Source of the DNA: Clostridiaceae bacterium
Lineage (GTDB): Bacteria > Bacillota > Clostridia > Saccharofermentanales > Saccharofermentanaceae
NCBI GenBank assembly: GCA_012523365.1
Contig: JAAYIQ010000002.1
Location: forward strand, 1-64,000
Length of the DNA: 64,000 nucleotides
Reading direction: 5' to 3'
Part shown: positions 1 through 8,103 of the stretch, piece after piece
How the letters are laid out: every line of letters starts with the position of its first letter
How positions within the stretch are numbered: position 1 is the stretch's first letter
Notes under the pieces: generated by a model
The model's database searches: none
What the model saw: the letters and a program-made list of their open reading frames with translations, nothing else
What the model was told of the DNA's origin: nothing
Position numbers and translations under genes: made by a program

Positions 1-1332
1 ACCGATTGATGCGGCGACCGCAAAAGCGGTGTTCCGGAGCGTCGTAGAAAGCAGAAGCGCGAACAGAGCCAAAACCAGCAGGTCAACACTTTTAACAAAC
101 GCGGACAGTACGTCGTAGATCATGTAAGGAATCGAACCGACGGAATGAGCGTTCGCGTACACATAATCGACAAGAGAGCCGGCCCCGAATACTGCCGAAC
201 AGGATAGAGTGGATATGACAGACATCAGAAACAGGGAGAGGGCTAATACGGACAGAACGGAAAGGATCTTTGCCGTCAATATTTTCCATCTGCGAACGGG
301 GGCGATGATCAGAGACTTAATGGATCCGGTCGCAATTTCCTGAGAGATTGTACTTCCCGCAACCATCAATACAAGAACTCCGACAAAGAACTTGCCGACG
401 GATTGAACCATATTTTTGCTCAAATTGGCCAATACCGTAGCGACTCCGGATGGGAAGGTGTTGGTTTCGATTTGATGTTCCATAACTTTGATACTGTCCA
501 AATAGAAGGTACGCTTTGCAGGTGAAATCGGTACAATCGTTTCTCCGGAAAATGCATTGTATGTATATTCGCATCCGCCCTCGATGAAGACCTTCAATCC
601 GGAAATCGACCGAGCTACTTCCAGCGCTGCCGAATATGAATATGTTCCGTCGGTTCCTCCGGTCGGATCGGCAAGATATATGAGTTCCAAGTTATCAATA
701 TCCATGTCCAGAAATTCTTTGTGTGCTTGATAGTCTGGATTTTGGGATAACAAAGCCGATTCTTTGATTAAAAGATCAATATAAGACCGGAAATCTCTGG
801 TTTTCGGAAAGGAACGGATGACGGTAATACTATCTTCACAAAATGCGAGATACTCTTGATGCCAAGCGGTTTGCTCCGATGCGGGCAGATTTTTGATCGC
901 TTCGGCCGACTCCATATAATCGATCATATCGTACGAAGCGTCGACAATGAAGTCTTGATTGTGTTGAACAACGTTGTTCTCATAGCCGGCTGTGAGTAAA
1001 TAGTCGATTCGAAGGTTCTCCTTTTCGAGACGAAGGATTTCTGCCTCCTGATAATCGGTATCTCCAAAAGGATCTTCGGGGACATAATCGCCCGTTTTCG
1101 AGTTTTCCAAAGACGCCTTCATGATACTAATTTGTTTTTCATTTTGTTGTTTCATTTCGGTCAGACTATCCAGATTGTACCCCATATCTCCGAGAAATAA
1201 ATTCTTTCCCGCATTCACAAGAAGCGGCAATGCAATACACATCATGACAAGAAGACCGATAAGAATCAGATGACTCGTTTTTCTGAATATCCGGGACATT
1301 TCGTTTCTGTAAAGAGCGATAATCTTATTCAA
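1..1332 (-). CDS. ABC-2 type transporter permease, partial (runs off left edge); likely TTG start overlapping the upstream ATPase gene
   Basis: Minus-strand translation starts LNKIIALYRNEMSRIFRKTSHLILIGLLVMMCIALPLLV, a cytoplasmic N-terminus then a TM helix typical of ABC-2 permeases; adjacent to an ABC ATPase. Confidence 0.65.
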   Translation of the reverse strand, partial: MNKIIALYRNEMSRIFRKTSHLILIGLLVMMCIALPLLVNAGKNLFLGDMGYNLDSLTEMKQQNEKQISIMKASLENSKTGDYVPEDPFGDTDYQEAEILRLEKENLRIDYLLTAGYENNVVQHNQDFIVDASYDMIDYMESAEAIKNLPASEQTAWHQEYLAFCEDSITVIRSFPKTRDFRSYIDLLIKESALLSQNPDYQAHKEFLDMDIDNLELIYLADPTGGTDGTYSYSAALEVARSISGLKVFIEGGCEYTYNAFSGETIVPISPAKRTFYLDSIKVMEHQIETNTFPSGVATVLANLSKNMVQSVGKFFVGVLVLMVAGSTISQEIATGSIKSLIIAPVRRWKILTAKILSVLSVLALSLFLMSVISTLSCSAVFGAGSLVDYVYANAHSVGSIPYMIYDVLSAFVKSVDLLVLALFALLLSTTLRNTAFAVAASIG

Positions 1333-2284
1333 TTTTCATCCCTCCTCCGGTGATTTGCATATAGGCATCTTCCAGGCTGCCTTCCATCGAAATAACCGAA
1401 TCGATATCGACGCCGGATTCAACGATCCGACGAACGACGGAGGCGACTTTCTTCTTGTCGACGCGGATATCAATCGAATTTTCCGTCTGAGCGGATACGA
1501 GCGCCCGATCCTCCGGCAACAGCGCCGCGAGTGCTTTATCGACAGACGTGACCCCGATGCGATGTGTTCCGGCATTCATGCTGAGCGCCTTCAACTCCTC
1601 AACCAGTTTGATATCCAGAAGTTTTCCCTTGTTGATGATTGCGACGCGATCGCACATCATCTGCATTTCCGAGAGAATGTGACTGGATACCATAACGGCA
1701 ACGTCTTCTTCGTGCGCAAGTTTCTTTAATATGTCCCGAAGCTCACGAATGCCGGCGGGATCCAATCCGTTGGTCGGCTCATCCAAAAGAAGAACCCTCG
1801 GCCGATGAAGGATCGCCTGTGCCAGACCGACGCGTTGCTTCATTCCGAGCGAGTATTTCCGGACCTTCTCGTTTGCGCGGTCCTGCATTCCCACCAGTCG
1901 GAGGGCTTCGTCGATTCGCTCCGGTACGACATTATCGTGAAGACGGGCGTACATCACGAGGTTGGTTCGTCCGGTTAAGTCTTTATACATTTCAGGATTC
2001 TCGACGATTCCGCCCAGACAAGCCATAGCTTTCTCATATTCTCTTTCGCGGTCGAACCCGTTGATGATGACTGTTCCTTCATCCATCGACAGAAACCCCA
2101 TGATCATTTTGATCATAGTAGATTTTCCGGCACCGTTCGGGCCCAGAAAGCCAAAGACTTCTCCCGAAAGCAGATCAAAAGAAAGGTCATTGACTGCAAC
2201 ATTTTTGCCAAAGGTCTTGGTTGCGTTGCGGATACTCAGCGCGACTTGATTTTCTTTTTGTTGTATCTCAATATTGTTTACCAT
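1325..2284 (-). CDS. ABC transporter ATP-binding protein
   Basis: Walker A GPNGAGKST, signature YSLGMKQR, Walker B VLLLDEPTNGLDP. Confidence 0.95.
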   Translation of the reverse strand: MVNNIEIQQKENQVALSIRNATKTFGKNVAVNDLSFDLLSGEVFGFLGPNGAGKSTMIKMIMGFLSMDEGTVIINGFDREREYEKAMACLGGIVENPEMYKDLTGRTNLVMYARLHDNVVPERIDEALRLVGMQDRANEKVRKYSLGMKQRVGLAQAILHRPRVLLLDEPTNGLDPAGIRELRDILKKLAHEEDVAVMVSSHILSEMQMMCDRVAIINKGKLLDIKLVEELKALSMNAGTHRIGVTSVDKALAALLPEDRALVSAQTENSIDIRVDKKKVASVVRRIVESGVDIDSVISMEGSLEDAYMQITGGGMKIE

Positions 2285-2874
2285 CTGGTCACCCCCTCAA
2301 GAAGCGTCCAATCAACCCGGCCGGATTGATAGCCGGAGACGACCCATCGGTCTTCGTCCCAAACGAAAGTAATGGTTTCGTCAAAAGTTTGATCGACGAT
2401 TCGTTCATTGCCTTCCCGTGTTAAAAGAATAACGGAATCGGCGACTTTCATTTTCAATGTAGCAGTTCCTTTGTAAACGCTGAACTGACCGAAGGAAAGG
2501 ACTCTGGGTGTGGATGAGAGTATATAGACGCCCGCGTTCTGTTGGGCTCCCACGGCGTTTATAAACCAGAATTCTGAATATTCGCGCATAAGATTATTGT
2601 TTGAATAAAAACCCGACAATGGTTTGCTGAATTCATCCCAATACTCTGAATTTACTTCATATTCCGAATAAGCCTCTCGGGACATATTCCGAACTTCTTC
2701 CGGGAGAACGAGCAGCTTGGCACTTTCCGTTACAAATTTCTCCGCGGTGGCACGCAGTTGGGGCTCGAGTTTCTTATCGATTTGCGACTGAACCACCAGG
2801 TATGTCAGAACGCCGATCAAAACCACCAGGAAAAGGACCAGTCCGCGGTTGATTCGTTTGAGACCTTTTTTCAT
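2278..2874 (-). CDS. Hypothetical membrane-anchored protein in ABC operon
   Basis: N-terminal TM (LVLFLVVLIGVLTYLVV) plus extracytoplasmic domain; overlaps the ATPase start. Confidence 0.7.
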   Translation of the reverse strand: MKKGLKRINRGLVLFLVVLIGVLTYLVVQSQIDKKLEPQLRATAEKFVTESAKLLVLPEEVRNMSREAYSEYEVNSEYWDEFSKPLSGFYSNNNLMREYSEFWFINAVGAQQNAGVYILSSTPRVLSFGQFSVYKGTATLKMKVADSVILLTREGNERIVDQTFDETITFVWDEDRWVVSGYQSGRVDWTLLEGVTRW

Positions 2875-3072
2875 TTTACCCTCCGTTTTCCGCCTACTGT
2901 GCCGATCGAAAAGCGATGTAATGACTCATTTGCGCCTCTGATTTTCCGGCAACGGGCAACCTGATTATTTTAGCATGTTATCATTCGTTCTCATTATTCA
3001 ATTTATAAAGTATTTGTTAATAAACAAGGAAACGTTTAGAGTTTGCGGATTCATCGAGTCGGCATTCAAGTG

Positions 3073-3777
3073 CTAGTCCCGGACCGGCACCCGTCGTGCC
3101 GAAAGAATGTATGAAATGAGTGCAGATCCAAAAAAGAAGACAAAGATGACGACGGCTGTCATCAGGGGGTCATAGCCTACACTTTCTGCGATGAAATCAA
3201 TTCCATAATAAGTATCGGTGTAGATAATGACAATAAAGAGCGAAAGGATCAGGAACAGAAGCTTGTACAGAAGTTTGAGCCGGATCCAAATCATCGAACA
3301 GAAAAGCGCCAACAGGATCATGAACAAAATACATCCGAACCCGAGACTGAATTCAAATAAGAGATAGTACGGGAAACAAGAGTCGGAGACCCCGAACTCG
3401 GTTACCGGATCTATGTATTTTTGTGAGAAACCTCCCGTCAGAAAAGTCATATAAAGGCTCAGAAGCCGGTCTGCCATAGATATCGCCGCCGACAGGATTA
3501 CGGCACGGAGCAGATTTGCGACGATGATTGTATCGCGACTGATCCCGACTTGGACCAGAAATCGTAACGATCGGTTGGCTGTCATCGCGGTCAAAACAAA
3601 AATCAAGAAAAAAGACGACGCTAAAAGGGAGCCGAACACATCCGGGGCAGCCAAGCCGCTGGTGTCTCCCGTGAAGTACAAAGCGGAATAAAGACAAATC
3701 GAAGCAAGGTAGTATAGTGGGATGATTTTGATTGAGATATCTCCCATAATAAAACGCAAGGTCGGTTTCAGCTTCAT
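3073..3777 (-). CDS. ABC transporter permease-like multi-TM protein
   Basis: About six hydrophobic segments; overlaps the ABC ATPase gene by 4 nt. Confidence 0.7.
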   Translation of the reverse strand: MKLKPTLRFIMGDISIKIIPLYYLASICLYSALYFTGDTSGLAAPDVFGSLLASSFFLIFVLTAMTANRSLRFLVQVGISRDTIIVANLLRAVILSAAISMADRLLSLYMTFLTGGFSQKYIDPVTEFGVSDSCFPYYLLFEFSLGFGCILFMILLALFCSMIWIRLKLLYKLLFLILSLFIVIIYTDTYYGIDFIAESVGYDPLMTAVVIFVFFFGSALISYILSARRVPVRD

Positions 3778-4652
3778 TTGTCATCGCCCCCTTTCGAGCC
3801 TGTCATTTGGACGAATATTTTCTGAAGGCTCAACCGGCCAAACTCAAGTTCGTCCTGGTGGCCGTTTTCTTGGCGTGCACCGAGGATATAAGCGCACTCG
3901 AATCCGCCGAGTGCGTCGATCCCCATTACGCTTTTGCCGGAGATATATTTCCGTACCGCGTCTTTCTTTCCGCTGACCGAATATCCCGAAGCCAGAAGAG
4001 AATCCAGGGGCTCATCGCGAACCACGCGTCCCTCATGTAAGATGATCACATGTTCGACAATGCTTGAGATCTCCTCAATCAAATGGGTGGAAATCACGAT
4101 GGTGAAGGGGGATTCGTTGTACTTCCCGAGGATGGTCCGGTACAGGATATCCCGGCGATTCGCATCCAGTCCGAGGATCGGCTCGTCCAGAAATATGAAC
4201 GACGCACCGGAAGAAAGAGCAAGAATATCCTTAAAAAGCGTCCGCTGGCCGGTTGAAAGCGATCGAAGTGACTTTGACGAATCCAGCCCGAAAAGGGAAG
4301 TGAGCGAAAGCGCATACTCCGTATCGAATTCGGGCCGGAAATATTTCGTTTCCGAAAAGAGTTTGCGAAGCGATGTTTCCACCGGAAAATAATCCGGCTC
4401 TCCGACATAAAATAAGTTGCCAAGAAAATTATCGTTGATCCGGATCTCCTTATCGTCGCTGAGCACTCGGCCGGAGGAGGGGTAAAGGATCCCGTACAGG
4501 ATCTTGAGCAGGGTCGTCTTGCCGGCCCCGTTCCGTCCCAGCAGGCCGTAGATTTTTCCGGACTCAAAGGTCAGATCAACATTTTCCAGGGCTCTTGAAC
4601 CGCCGAAACTCTTGGAGATCCCGGACAGTGTGATTTTCTTCATGACGCGCAC
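3774..4652 (-). CDS. ABC transporter ATP-binding protein
   Basis: Walker A GRNGAGKTT, signature LSTGQR, Walker B FIFLDEPILGLD. Confidence 0.93.
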   Translation of the reverse strand: MRVMKKITLSGISKSFGGSRALENVDLTFESGKIYGLLGRNGAGKTTLLKILYGILYPSSGRVLSDDKEIRINDNFLGNLFYVGEPDYFPVETSLRKLFSETKYFRPEFDTEYALSLTSLFGLDSSKSLRSLSTGQRTLFKDILALSSGASFIFLDEPILGLDANRRDILYRTILGKYNESPFTIVISTHLIEEISSIVEHVIILHEGRVVRDEPLDSLLASGYSVSGKKDAVRKYISGKSVMGIDALGGFECAYILGARQENGHQDELEFGRLSLQKIFVQMTGSKGGDDK

Positions 4653-5008
4653 CCCCTTCGGATCATCCCGATCATATCCGATTCGCTGATACCGAGCCGC
4701 CGGGCTTCTTCAATCATTGAGCAAACGAAGCGCTCAAAGAATTGTTCTTTCCTCTTGTCGCTCAATTTCTCCACAGCGCCCTCTGAAACAAACATACCCA
4801 ATCCCCTTTTCTTATATATAATGCCGTCGTCGACGAGGAGATTGATCCCCTTAAGTGCCGTTGCCGGATTCATCTTAAATCGCACGGAGATCTCGGTCGT
4901 CGACGGAATCTGAGATTCTTCGGGAAAAGCGCCGGACAGGATCCCGTCTTCCAACTGCTCGGCCAACTGCAAAAAAATCGGCCGTTCTTCCTCAAAGCGA
5001 AGCTCCAT
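4640..5008 (-). CDS. GntR family (YtrA-like) transcriptional regulator
   Basis: Short ~122 aa GntR: RPIFLQLAEQLEDGILSGAFPEESQIPSTTEISVRFKMNPATALKGINLLVDDGIIYKKRGLGMFV; followed by ABC ATPase and permease. Confidence 0.92.
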   Translation of the reverse strand: MELRFEEERPIFLQLAEQLEDGILSGAFPEESQIPSTTEISVRFKMNPATALKGINLLVDDGIIYKKRGLGMFVSEGAVEKLSDKRKEQFFERFVCSMIEEARRLGISESDMIGMIRRGCAS

Positions 5009-5047
5009 CCGATCCTCCTTTCGACATTGGTATTTCTCTGCTCATTA

Positions 5048-5096
5048 GTTAGTTGGTTATGTAACTAACCATACAACTGTTTTCTGCCCGCGTCAA
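5048..5096 (-). promoter_or_regulatory. gntR-operon promoter with overlapping palindromic operator
   Basis: Minus strand TTGACG (5091-5096) - N17 - TATGGT (5068-5073); palindrome GTTAGTT-N8-AACTAAC at 5048-5069 overlaps the -10. Confidence 0.6.
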
Positions 5097-5262
5097 TACT
5101 TGCGCGCGAAGAATTCTTCAGGATCTGTTCACATCGCGAAAATCCTCGTTATGGTATAATTCAGGTGAGTAAAATCAGAGTCCGAAATGCTCTGTTCGCA
5201 GAGGCTTATACCTGATCAGGGCGAGCGTTATCGGGGGTCGGAACACAAGGAGAGCTCGATCA

Positions 5263-6216
5263 TTGATCATCACCGTTTCCAGACAAATGGGCAGTCTCGG
5301 AGATGAGGTTGCCGAAGCGTTGTCCAGCAAACTCAATTGGGAACTGATCACGCGCAGTGACCTGATCATCCGATTTTTTGCGGATGTCACCGACGCGCAA
5401 CAGAAGCACATGCTGAATGAGAGCGCGAAGTATTATCTGACCGAGCTCAAGGGGTACGGAACGTACCGGGATCTTCTGGAACAATCGCTCTATGACCTGG
5501 CCGGTGTTCAGTCCGCCATATTGGTCGGCTTCGGCTCGCAGGTGATTTTCGCCGATGACCCGCAAGCTCTGCATGTGCGGATCGTCGCGCCGGAGCGAAC
5601 ACGGCTCAACCGGGTGCGGAAGCAATTTCATGTGACCGAAGCCGAAGCGGAACAAATCCTCGCCGTGGCCGACAAGAAGCATAAACGTTTTGTATCGACG
5701 GTTTTCGGCGCGGACCTGACCGACATCTCGCATTATCACATCACGCTGAATACGGATAATCTCAGCGTTGATGAATGTGTGACCGCTATTGTGGCTCTTA
5801 AGGATGAGCATGAGTTCCGGAACCGGATCCGTTACGAGAGCGAGGAGGATGAGACAATCGAGCATTTATCCGAAGCGTCTTTGTTCCGAAACCCCTCCGA
5901 AGCGGAGTTCGCCCGTATTCTCGATATGTACCGGATCGAGTGGAAATATGAACCGAAGACCTTTCCGGTCGAGTGGGATGCCGAGGGAAATATCACGCTC
6001 GCGTTCAGCCCGGACTTTTATCTGCCGAAGTTCGACACATATCTTGAGTTGACGACGATGAGTCAGAAATATGTTACCGAGAAGAACCGGAAGCTCAAGC
6101 GGGTCCGGGAACTTTATCCGGGCATCAATATTCGCATCGTGTACAAGAAGGATTTCATATCGCTTCTGGAGCGGTTTAAGTCGGTTGGTAACGGGACTCG
6201 GGAGGACGGGACATGA
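5263..6216 (+). CDS. Cytidylate kinase-like N-terminal domain fused to a C-terminal PD-(D/E)XK-like domain
   Basis: N-term MIITVSRQMGSLGDEVAEALSSKLNWELITR (cytidylate-kinase-like family); C-term SPDFYLPKFDTYLELTTMSQKYVTEKNRKLKRVRELYPGINIRIVYKKDF resembles the PD-...-ExK nuclease fold pattern. Confidence 0.7.
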   Translation: MIITVSRQMGSLGDEVAEALSSKLNWELITRSDLIIRFFADVTDAQQKHMLNESAKYYLTELKGYGTYRDLLEQSLYDLAGVQSAILVGFGSQVIFADDPQALHVRIVAPERTRLNRVRKQFHVTEAEAEQILAVADKKHKRFVSTVFGADLTDISHYHITLNTDNLSVDECVTAIVALKDEHEFRNRIRYESEEDETIEHLSEASLFRNPSEAEFARILDMYRIEWKYEPKTFPVEWDAEGNITLAFSPDFYLPKFDTYLELTTMSQKYVTEKNRKLKRVRELYPGINIRIVYKKDFISLLERFKSVGNGTREDGT

Positions 6217-6746
6217 GTGATTATCCGGCGATACGGCAGATTCTTTTTACGGAAGAAACCCTGCGAAATAAGGTCGCGGAACTCGGCAAGAAGATTTCGG
6301 AGGACTATCGGGATAAAGAACTCGTTCTGATCGCGGTCCTCAAGGGTTCCATGTACTTTTTTGCGGATCTGACGCGCGCGATCGACATCCCCGTCGGAGT
6401 CGATATGATATCCATCGGAAATATTCCGGACACGACGAGCCAGACAGGGATCGTCCGGATTACGAAGGATCTCGACCTGAGCATTACCGGTAAGCATGTT
6501 CTTGTCGTCGAGGATATTATACGAACCGGACTTACCACTGCTTATCTGATCCAGAGCCTGGATGTCAGAAAGCCAATCGATATCAAGGTGTGCACACTGC
6601 TCTATGACCCCGATCGGATGCTGATCAACGTACCGATCGCTTATTACGGCTTCGAGGTCAAAGAATCGTGGATGGTCGGTTACGGTATGGATATCGGCGA
6701 GAAGTGGCGCAATCTTCCGTATATCGGAGAATTGGAACACCGCTGA
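6213..6746 (+). CDS. Hypoxanthine phosphoribosyltransferase-like protein (divergent paralog)
   Basis: HPRT-like fold: LIAVLKGSMYFFADL, VLVVEDIIRTGLT, GYGMDIGEKWRNLPYIG; ATGA overlap with upstream gene. Confidence 0.85.
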   Translation: MSDYPAIRQILFTEETLRNKVAELGKKISEDYRDKELVLIAVLKGSMYFFADLTRAIDIPVGVDMISIGNIPDTTSQTGIVRITKDLDLSITGKHVLVVEDIIRTGLTTAYLIQSLDVRKPIDIKVCTLLYDPDRMLINVPIAYYGFEVKESWMVGYGMDIGEKWRNLPYIGELEHR

Positions 6747-6849
6747 CGGAAGTATCTGTGCGGCAGTCGGAGCATATGTTTCATATTGCCTTAAACGCAA
6801 GTAGAGCAAAGCAGGAGAGGGGCGGGATGAATAATTCGGCACCGACATC

Positions 6850-7352
6850 GCATAAAAACGAAGTGCCCGCTTCAAATGAAGCGGGCACTTCTATCTCCGG
6901 TCCCGAAAAGGGACATAAAGGGGCTCCAGCGAACCTATTTGATACTTCCAATTCTGTCCGGTTGCCCTTTATTATCTGCGAATCTCTATAGCCTGGCTCA
7001 TGAACCGTATCTTGGTGGATTTACTTGGTTCGAACTAATTGTCCTCGCCGTTCCATCCTTCCGATTCCGAATCTACTCGGCTCCGACCAAAGTCTTTGCC
7101 TTTCCATCCTTCCGACCCAACGGACATCCCGACTTCGACTTTCGCCAACGCGTTCCTTCCTTCAGATCTTGATTCAATTTGCCTTGCCTGCGACTTGTGT
7201 CCGCCTTCGCGTCCCGTCAATCGCTATTCGCTTTCCACGATCTTCCACTCCGACCCGTTCTCTTGATGTAATCTCCTTAACGAACCATCATTGCTTCTGA
7301 TGTGGCGGCACTCCTTCAAGGTACTGGTGTTCTCTAGTATTCCCTGGAGCTT
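6850..7352 (-). ncRNA. Putative ~500-nt structured noncoding RNA of unidentified class
   Basis: Minus-strand TTGACA-N16-TATAAT promoter immediately upstream, intrinsic terminator at the 3' end, no credible ORF; helices at 7311-7349, 7286-7302, 6915-6972, 6900-6914; duplicated 14-nt motif at 7051-7064 and 7102-7115. Confidence 0.7.
6854..6890 (-). terminator. Intrinsic terminator of the minus-strand ncRNA
   Basis: Perfect 13-bp hairpin AAGTGCCCGCTTC-ATTT-GAAGCGGGCACTT (6861-6890) followed on the minus strand by CGTTTTTATG. Confidence 0.85.
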
Positions 7353-7358
7353 GACTTA

Positions 7359-7386
7359 ATTATAGCATGTGAAAGGTCTGTGTCAA
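7359..7386 (-). promoter_or_regulatory. Consensus sigma-A promoter for the minus-strand ncRNA
   Basis: TTGACA (7381-7386), 16-nt spacer, TATAAT (7359-7364) on the minus strand. Confidence 0.85.
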
Positions 7387-7596
7387 GTCTTTTTCACAAA
7401 GCAACGATAAAAACACGTTTGATATTTGTGCAAAATAGACAGAAATGAGCGAGAGCCCGATATAACGGGGCTTTGCGAAAAACACCCCCAAATTGCAAAA
7501 CGTTTCGGCAATAATATGTTTACAGAATCGACAACGATTCTCAAATGCAATATCATGAAACCAGTCAATAAGAGCCGAAAGGGAGTTGATATTCTT

Positions 7597-8013
7597 ATGA
7601 AAACATATCGAAAAGAACTCACTTTTTTTATTCCGGAACGCCGCGGCATCGTGAATATCACAGACCGTGTTCGTGAGGCAATCCGGGAAAGCGGGATTCG
7701 GGAAGGAATTGTTCTGGTGAACCCCATGCACATCACCGCCTCGGTATTCATCAATGACGACGAGAGCGGACTGCACCGGGATTACGAAGTCTGGTTGGAA
7801 CGGCTGGCACCGGAAAAGCCCTATAATCAGTATCGACACAATGGTTATGAGGATAACGCCGACGCTCACCTCAAACGCACCATTATGGGTCGCGAGTCAG
7901 TCGTCGCCGTGACCGACGGAGATCTTGATTTTGGAACGTGGGAGCAAATATTTTATTTTGAGTTCGACGGAAAGCGGAACAAACGTGTCCTGATCAAGAT
8001 CATCGGAGAATAA
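7597..8013 (+). CDS. YjbQ family protein (UPF0047; secondary thiamine-phosphate synthase-like)
   Basis: [23 protein letters not shown]...[60 protein letters not shown] matches family pattern; ATG at 7597. Confidence 0.9.
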   Translation: MKTYRKELTFFIPERRGIVNITDRVREAIRESGIREGIVLVNPMHITASVFINDDESGLHRDYEVWLERLAPEKPYNQYRHNGYEDNADAHLKRTIMGRESVVAVTDGDLDFGTWEQIFYFEFDGKRNKRVLIKIIGE

Positions 8014-8103
8014 CTTCGATGCCGGCGTGACCGATTCATGAGCCGTTTCCGGAGCGACCCCGGCAGACTTCGCAAGAAAGATCCGGTGCCGACAGCGGGA
8101 GGC

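Noticed and set aside
7025-7300. Several overlapping ORFs (91, 75, 61 aa) inside the ncRNA region
   Set aside because: Overlapping on both strands, low-complexity Ser/Pro/Arg/Phe composition, no RBS or recognisable domain; the region is better explained as a structured RNA
6850-7352. ncRNA as tmRNA, RNase P, SRP or 6S RNA
   Set aside because: No tag-peptide ORF plus T-loop/CCA (tmRNA), no GAGGAAAGUCC core (RNase P), no GGUCAGGUCCGGAAGGAAGCA (SRP), and too long and branched for 6S
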